Source of the DNA: CAZFQG01 sp964520785
GTDB taxonomy: Bacteria; Planctomycetota; Planctomycetia; Pirellulales; Thermoguttaceae
NCBI GenBank assembly: GCA_964520785.1
Contig: CAZFQG010000030.1
Location: forward strand, 1 to 40,855
DNA length: 40,855 nt
Reading direction: 5' to 3'
Below the pieces are notes generated by a model that was not told the DNA's origin, did not search any database, and saw only the letters and a list, made by a program, of their open reading frames with translations. Shown here in pieces: positions 38,255 to 40,855 of this stretch. A program made the translations under genes and the position numbers. The first letter of the stretch is position 1. Each line of letters begins with the position of its first letter.

Positions 38255-40855
38255 TTACCGAAAGATCAAATACCCGAACCCTTGCGGCAGAACGGCCGCG
38301 CTTGCCGGGCGGGTCCAAGATTGGAGACCGGTCTTGGGAATGATCCGCTGGATGCCGATGGCCCAGACTTCGTTCGGTTCGGGGGGTTGGGCCGCCAAGA
38401 AGTCGAGCGGGATCGCCGCTTCGACGATCCAGTGCGCCTCCTCGGATTTGACCGCGACGAACCAGTCGGGGTTCCACGTCGGATCCTCGAAACAGGCTTC
38501 ACCCGTCCAGCCGCGTTCGTCAACGGTAAAACGGTAGTACGTCGCGTAGTCGCGGTCCAGATCAAAATAGATGCTCACCCGGTCGAACGCCGAAAGATCG
38601 CCGTCGCGGGGCCGAGGCGCATCGGGAATCGGGGCGGAGTCTCTCCCGACGGGGCGTCCGCATCGCACCGCCAGGTAGAGGAACTTCGTATCGTAGGCCA
38701 GCCGGACCGTCGCTTCGTGGTCTTCTTCTTCGCCGTCTTCCGCCGCAAGGACCGCCTCTTTCGCGCTCTTCCAAAACGGTTCGTCCAGGATTCCGTCAAG
38801 CGTCGGTCGGGCGTCGGTCCGGTCACAGTCCAGAAGTGGTTTTGGAGGCCGTCCCTTCGGGTCGAGCAGCCACGCCTCTCCCTCCGCCGCCGCCCACCAA
38901 AGATCGCGAGTCGGCTGGTGCCGCCGTCCCAAATAGAACCGCTCCGCCTGTTTCGGAAAACCGCGCCGTCGGTCGGCCGCCGCCAGAGGAAAACCGATTT
39001 CCGGCCGGAGGAGCATTTGGGGCATCGTCCGCTCGAGATGCTTCCCCCACTCGGCGGCTTTCGTGAGGCGGTCCTGCTGCGCCGCGGCGTCGAGCGCCAG
39101 CGTCGAGCCGGCCGCCGAAGACACCGTCTGGGCGCGCGAGGCGCGCCATTGCGCCTCGCCGGAAGCATAATACTGGATCAACCAGGTGACCGTCGCGGCG
39201 GCGAGCGGATGGTCGGGGAATTCCGCCAGAAGGAGTTCGAACGTTTCAGCCGCGATCTCCGGATGCCCCGTCCGCGCGTAGCGCCGTCCTAATTGAAAAA
39301 GCGCGTGTCCGGCACCCTTGGGGTTCATTCCCTCCAGAAGACCCTTTACGTTCCCTAGTAGTTGCAGGCTCCCGTTTCCGTCTTCCTCAACCCGCGAAAG
39401 AATCGCCTGCATATTCCGTCGCCGCCGAGCCGCGTCATGGACCGCATGAAGCGACTCCGCGGCCGGTTCTCGTACGGTCCGCCGCGCGTCCCCGCCCGGA
39501 TGCAGAATGATTCCGTTGAACGGATCCGGCTTACTCGGTTCGTGGGGGAGTTGATTGAGAATGAGTCGGAACGAAAGCGTCTCCGCCGGCGGCTCATGGC
39601 GGTCGAGAATCAACCCCCGGTAGTCGTCCGCCACGTCGGTCAGCGGCCGGCCCAAACGCAACGCGATTTGTGCGCCGGAAAGCTCGTACGTCCCGGCGGC
39701 ACCCTCGCGGAGAGCGGCGTACACCTTGTCGACCCGCCAGGGTTTCAATCCCCCTTGGGTAATCTGTTTCGGAAAGGCGGTCGGATCGGCCGCGGCGCGG
39801 ACCGCGGCCAAAACCGATTGGTTCACCAAATGATCGAGCGGGTAATCGCCCCGGGGACTCGCGTCATGCGTTACCACGACCGAAGGGCGCCACATCCGGA
39901 TTCTGCGCGTCAGCCGGGCCTGCAAGAAGTCCATCGCGCGGCCGTCCGCCGCCGCGTTCCAATTCCGGACGATTGTCGGGGCGTCCAGTCTCGCCGCCGC
40001 GTCCGGGGCCGGGAACCTCGCGGCCACGGCCGAACCGGTTCCCCCGGCACCAACGACCGCCTCCTGCAAGCGGTCTTCGGCGGAAGCGTGGTCGGCCGCC
40101 TTCGCGGCGCCCTCTCCGGAAGCAAGGGTCTCGATCACGCCGAGATAGCCCTCCTCGCCACAGAGCTGTACGAGCAGCTCCAGGGGAATTCGTCCCGGCT
40201 CGCTGAAAACCCCCAACAAGGCCGACCTCGTACCGCCGCTTCGCAGCCGGCGCCAACTTCGGCCGCCGTCTTCGGTCCGGAGGATCGTACCGAAATCTCC
40301 GACCGCCCATCCTTGTTTCTCGTCGACGAATGACAGCCCGCGCAGTGGGGCCGTGTGTTCAGTGTCGAAAACCTCCCAGGTCCGGCCGGCATCGGGCGAG
40401 TGAAAGATCCGCGTCCCCGGGGCGCCGGCGATCCAGCAGTGGGTTCCACGAACGGCGATCGCCCCAAAATCGAAATCCGCGGCCTCTTCCGGCAACGGTC
40501 CCGGGGGCATCCCCCACGTCAGGCCCGCGTCGCCGGTCATCATGACGAGCCCTTCGTCGCCGATCAGCCATCCGTAGACGGGGGGGACGAGAATCATCCG
40601 AGTGAGATTTCTCGGTCCAAGGCGGGGCATTTCCGTAGGGGTGACGGCGCCGCGGCGGACGGCGGCGGTCGTCCCATCTCGGCCGGCCAGCCCCCCGGTG
40701 AGTGGGTCGATCATGTCGGCGGTAAGCCAACCGGGGCCTTGAGGTCCCACGGCCGGCTTCCAGGCAAGCCCGGAAGAATCGGAAAAGAAGAGCCCGGTCG
40801 GATGCATCGGCGAGGCGTCTCCCAGAGCCCAACCGGTCTTGGAGTTGACGAATCG
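38255..40855 (-). CDS. Multidomain protein: YCF48-like repeats, degenerate PIG-L, repeat region, CBM9-like domain (5' end beyond window)
   Basis: The frame is open to the right edge, so the start lies outside; 866 residues are visible. Numbering from the first internal Met (40807): residues 1-190 hold YCF48/BNR-type repeats (GWAVGDFGTILRTEDGG; upstream of the Met, GWALGDAS). Residues about 196-400 resemble a PIG-L/LmbE deacetylase, with SGEG and THDASPRGDYPLDH, but the metal-binding HPDD motif is replaced by SEPGR (202-206), so catalysis is doubtful. Residues about 480-560 are helical repeat-like (HALFQLGRRYARTG...). The last 200 residues (from RPTLDGILDEPFWKSA) are a CBM9-like sugar-binding domain. 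Probably exported; the signal peptide is not visible. Role: binding or assembly on polysaccharide, by inference. Confidence 0.78.
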   Translation of the reverse strand, partial: RFVNSKTGWALGDASPMHPTGLFFSDSSGLAWKPAVGPQGPGWLTADMIDPLTGGLAGRDGTTAAVRRGAVTPTEMPRLGPRNLTRMILVPPVYGWLIGDEGLVMMTGDAGLTWGMPPGPLPEEAADFDFGAIAVRGTHCWIAGAPGTRIFHSPDAGRTWEVFDTEHTAPLRGLSFVDEKQGWAVGDFGTILRTEDGGRSWRRLRSGGTRSALLGVFSEPGRIPLELLVQLCGEEGYLGVIETLASGEGAAKAADHASAEDRLQEAVVGAGGTGSAVAARFPAPDAAARLDAPTIVRNWNAAADGRAMDFLQARLTRRIRMWRPSVVVTHDASPRGDYPLDHLVNQSVLAAVRAAADPTAFPKQITQGGLKPWRVDKVYAALREGAAGTYELSGAQIALRLGRPLTDVADDYRGLILDRHEPPAETLSFRLILNQLPHEPSKPDPFNGIILHPGGDARRTVREPAAESLHAVHDAARRRRNMQAILSRVEEDGNGSLQLLGNVKGLLEGMNPKGAGHALFQLGRRYARTGHPEIAAETFELLLAEFPDHPLAAATVTWLIQYYASGEAQWRASRAQTVSSAAGSTLALDAAAQQDRLTKAAEWGKHLERTMPQMLLRPEIGFPLAAADRRRGFPKQAERFYLGRRHQPTRDLWWAAAEGEAWLLDPKGRPPKPLLDCDRTDARPTLDGILDEPFWKSAKEAVLAAEDGEEEDHEATVRLAYDTKFLYLAVRCGRPVGRDSAPIPDAPRPRDGDLSAFDRVSIYFDLDRDYATYYRFTVDERGWTGEACFEDPTWNPDWFVAVKSEEAHWIVEAAIPLDFLAAQPPEPNEVWAIGIQRIIPKTGLQSWTRPASAAVLPQGFGYLIFR

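Overview
The window looks like a chromosomal segment of a planctomycete, probably a Pirellulales-like or uncultured relative. It is GC-rich and has few long operons. Three Gfo/Idh/MocA oxidoreductases are present (two with Tat signals), together with a Tat-exported DUF4838 protein, PEP-CTERM sorting signals, a pyrophosphate-type phosphofructokinase, an orphan mraZ, a DUF1844 protein, an HTH plus receiver protein and a giant acidic low-complexity membrane protein. The taxonomic assignment is an inference from gene content; there is no rRNA in the window.

Layout. 0-3.1 kb (minus): ABC ATPase, DUF4838 Tat protein, PEP-CTERM M14 carboxypeptidase, closely spaced. 3.3-6.4 kb: convergent Gfo/Idh genes and the C-terminal remnant of a PEP-CTERM protein. 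6.8-12.4 kb: a secreted tandem alpha/beta hydrolase, an unknown exported protein and an exported thioredoxin-like/CAP-like protein. At 12.42 kb a near-perfect parS site (ParB/Spo0J centromere) lies between convergent genes. 12.5-17.4 kb: response regulator and PPi-phosphofructokinase (minus), then xylose isomerase and a Tat Gfo/Idh oxidoreductase (plus). 17.6-20.3 kb: mtaB (tRNA modification), a DUF1844 gene behind a structured leader, and mraZ. 20.7-23.8 kb: a six-helix membrane protein, gltX and tRNA-Ser(GGA). 24.5-26.4 kb: an HTH-receiver regulator and a polyprenyl diphosphate synthase. 26.4-28.8 kb (minus): NagB-like protein, YjbQ-family protein, KaiC-like ATPase. 29.1-31.8 kb: a small protein kinase and a UbiD-family decarboxylase, convergent. 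32.2-37.1 kb: the 1189-residue acidic membrane protein and a glycosyltransferase, convergent and separated by a 222-bp MITE-like element whose two ends supply the stop codons of both genes. 37.2-40.9 kb: queA and a large multidomain exported-type protein that runs off the right edge.

Together the genes suggest a heterotroph that exports many enzymes for complex-carbohydrate breakdown (oxidoreductases, esterase-like hydrolase, carboxypeptidase, CBM9-like domain) and feeds sugars into central metabolism (xylose isomerase, PPi-PFK, NagB-like protein). The rest is housekeeping: tRNA charging and modification, and isoprenoid synthesis.

Most start codons were re-chosen inside longer open frames using signal peptides, Shine-Dalgarno sequences or family start points. 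No intact transposase, prophage, CRISPR array or defence system was recognised. The most distinctive signals are the stop-donating MITE, the parS site, candidate leaderless promoters, a structured leader before the DUF1844 gene, and several enzymes with degenerate active sites.
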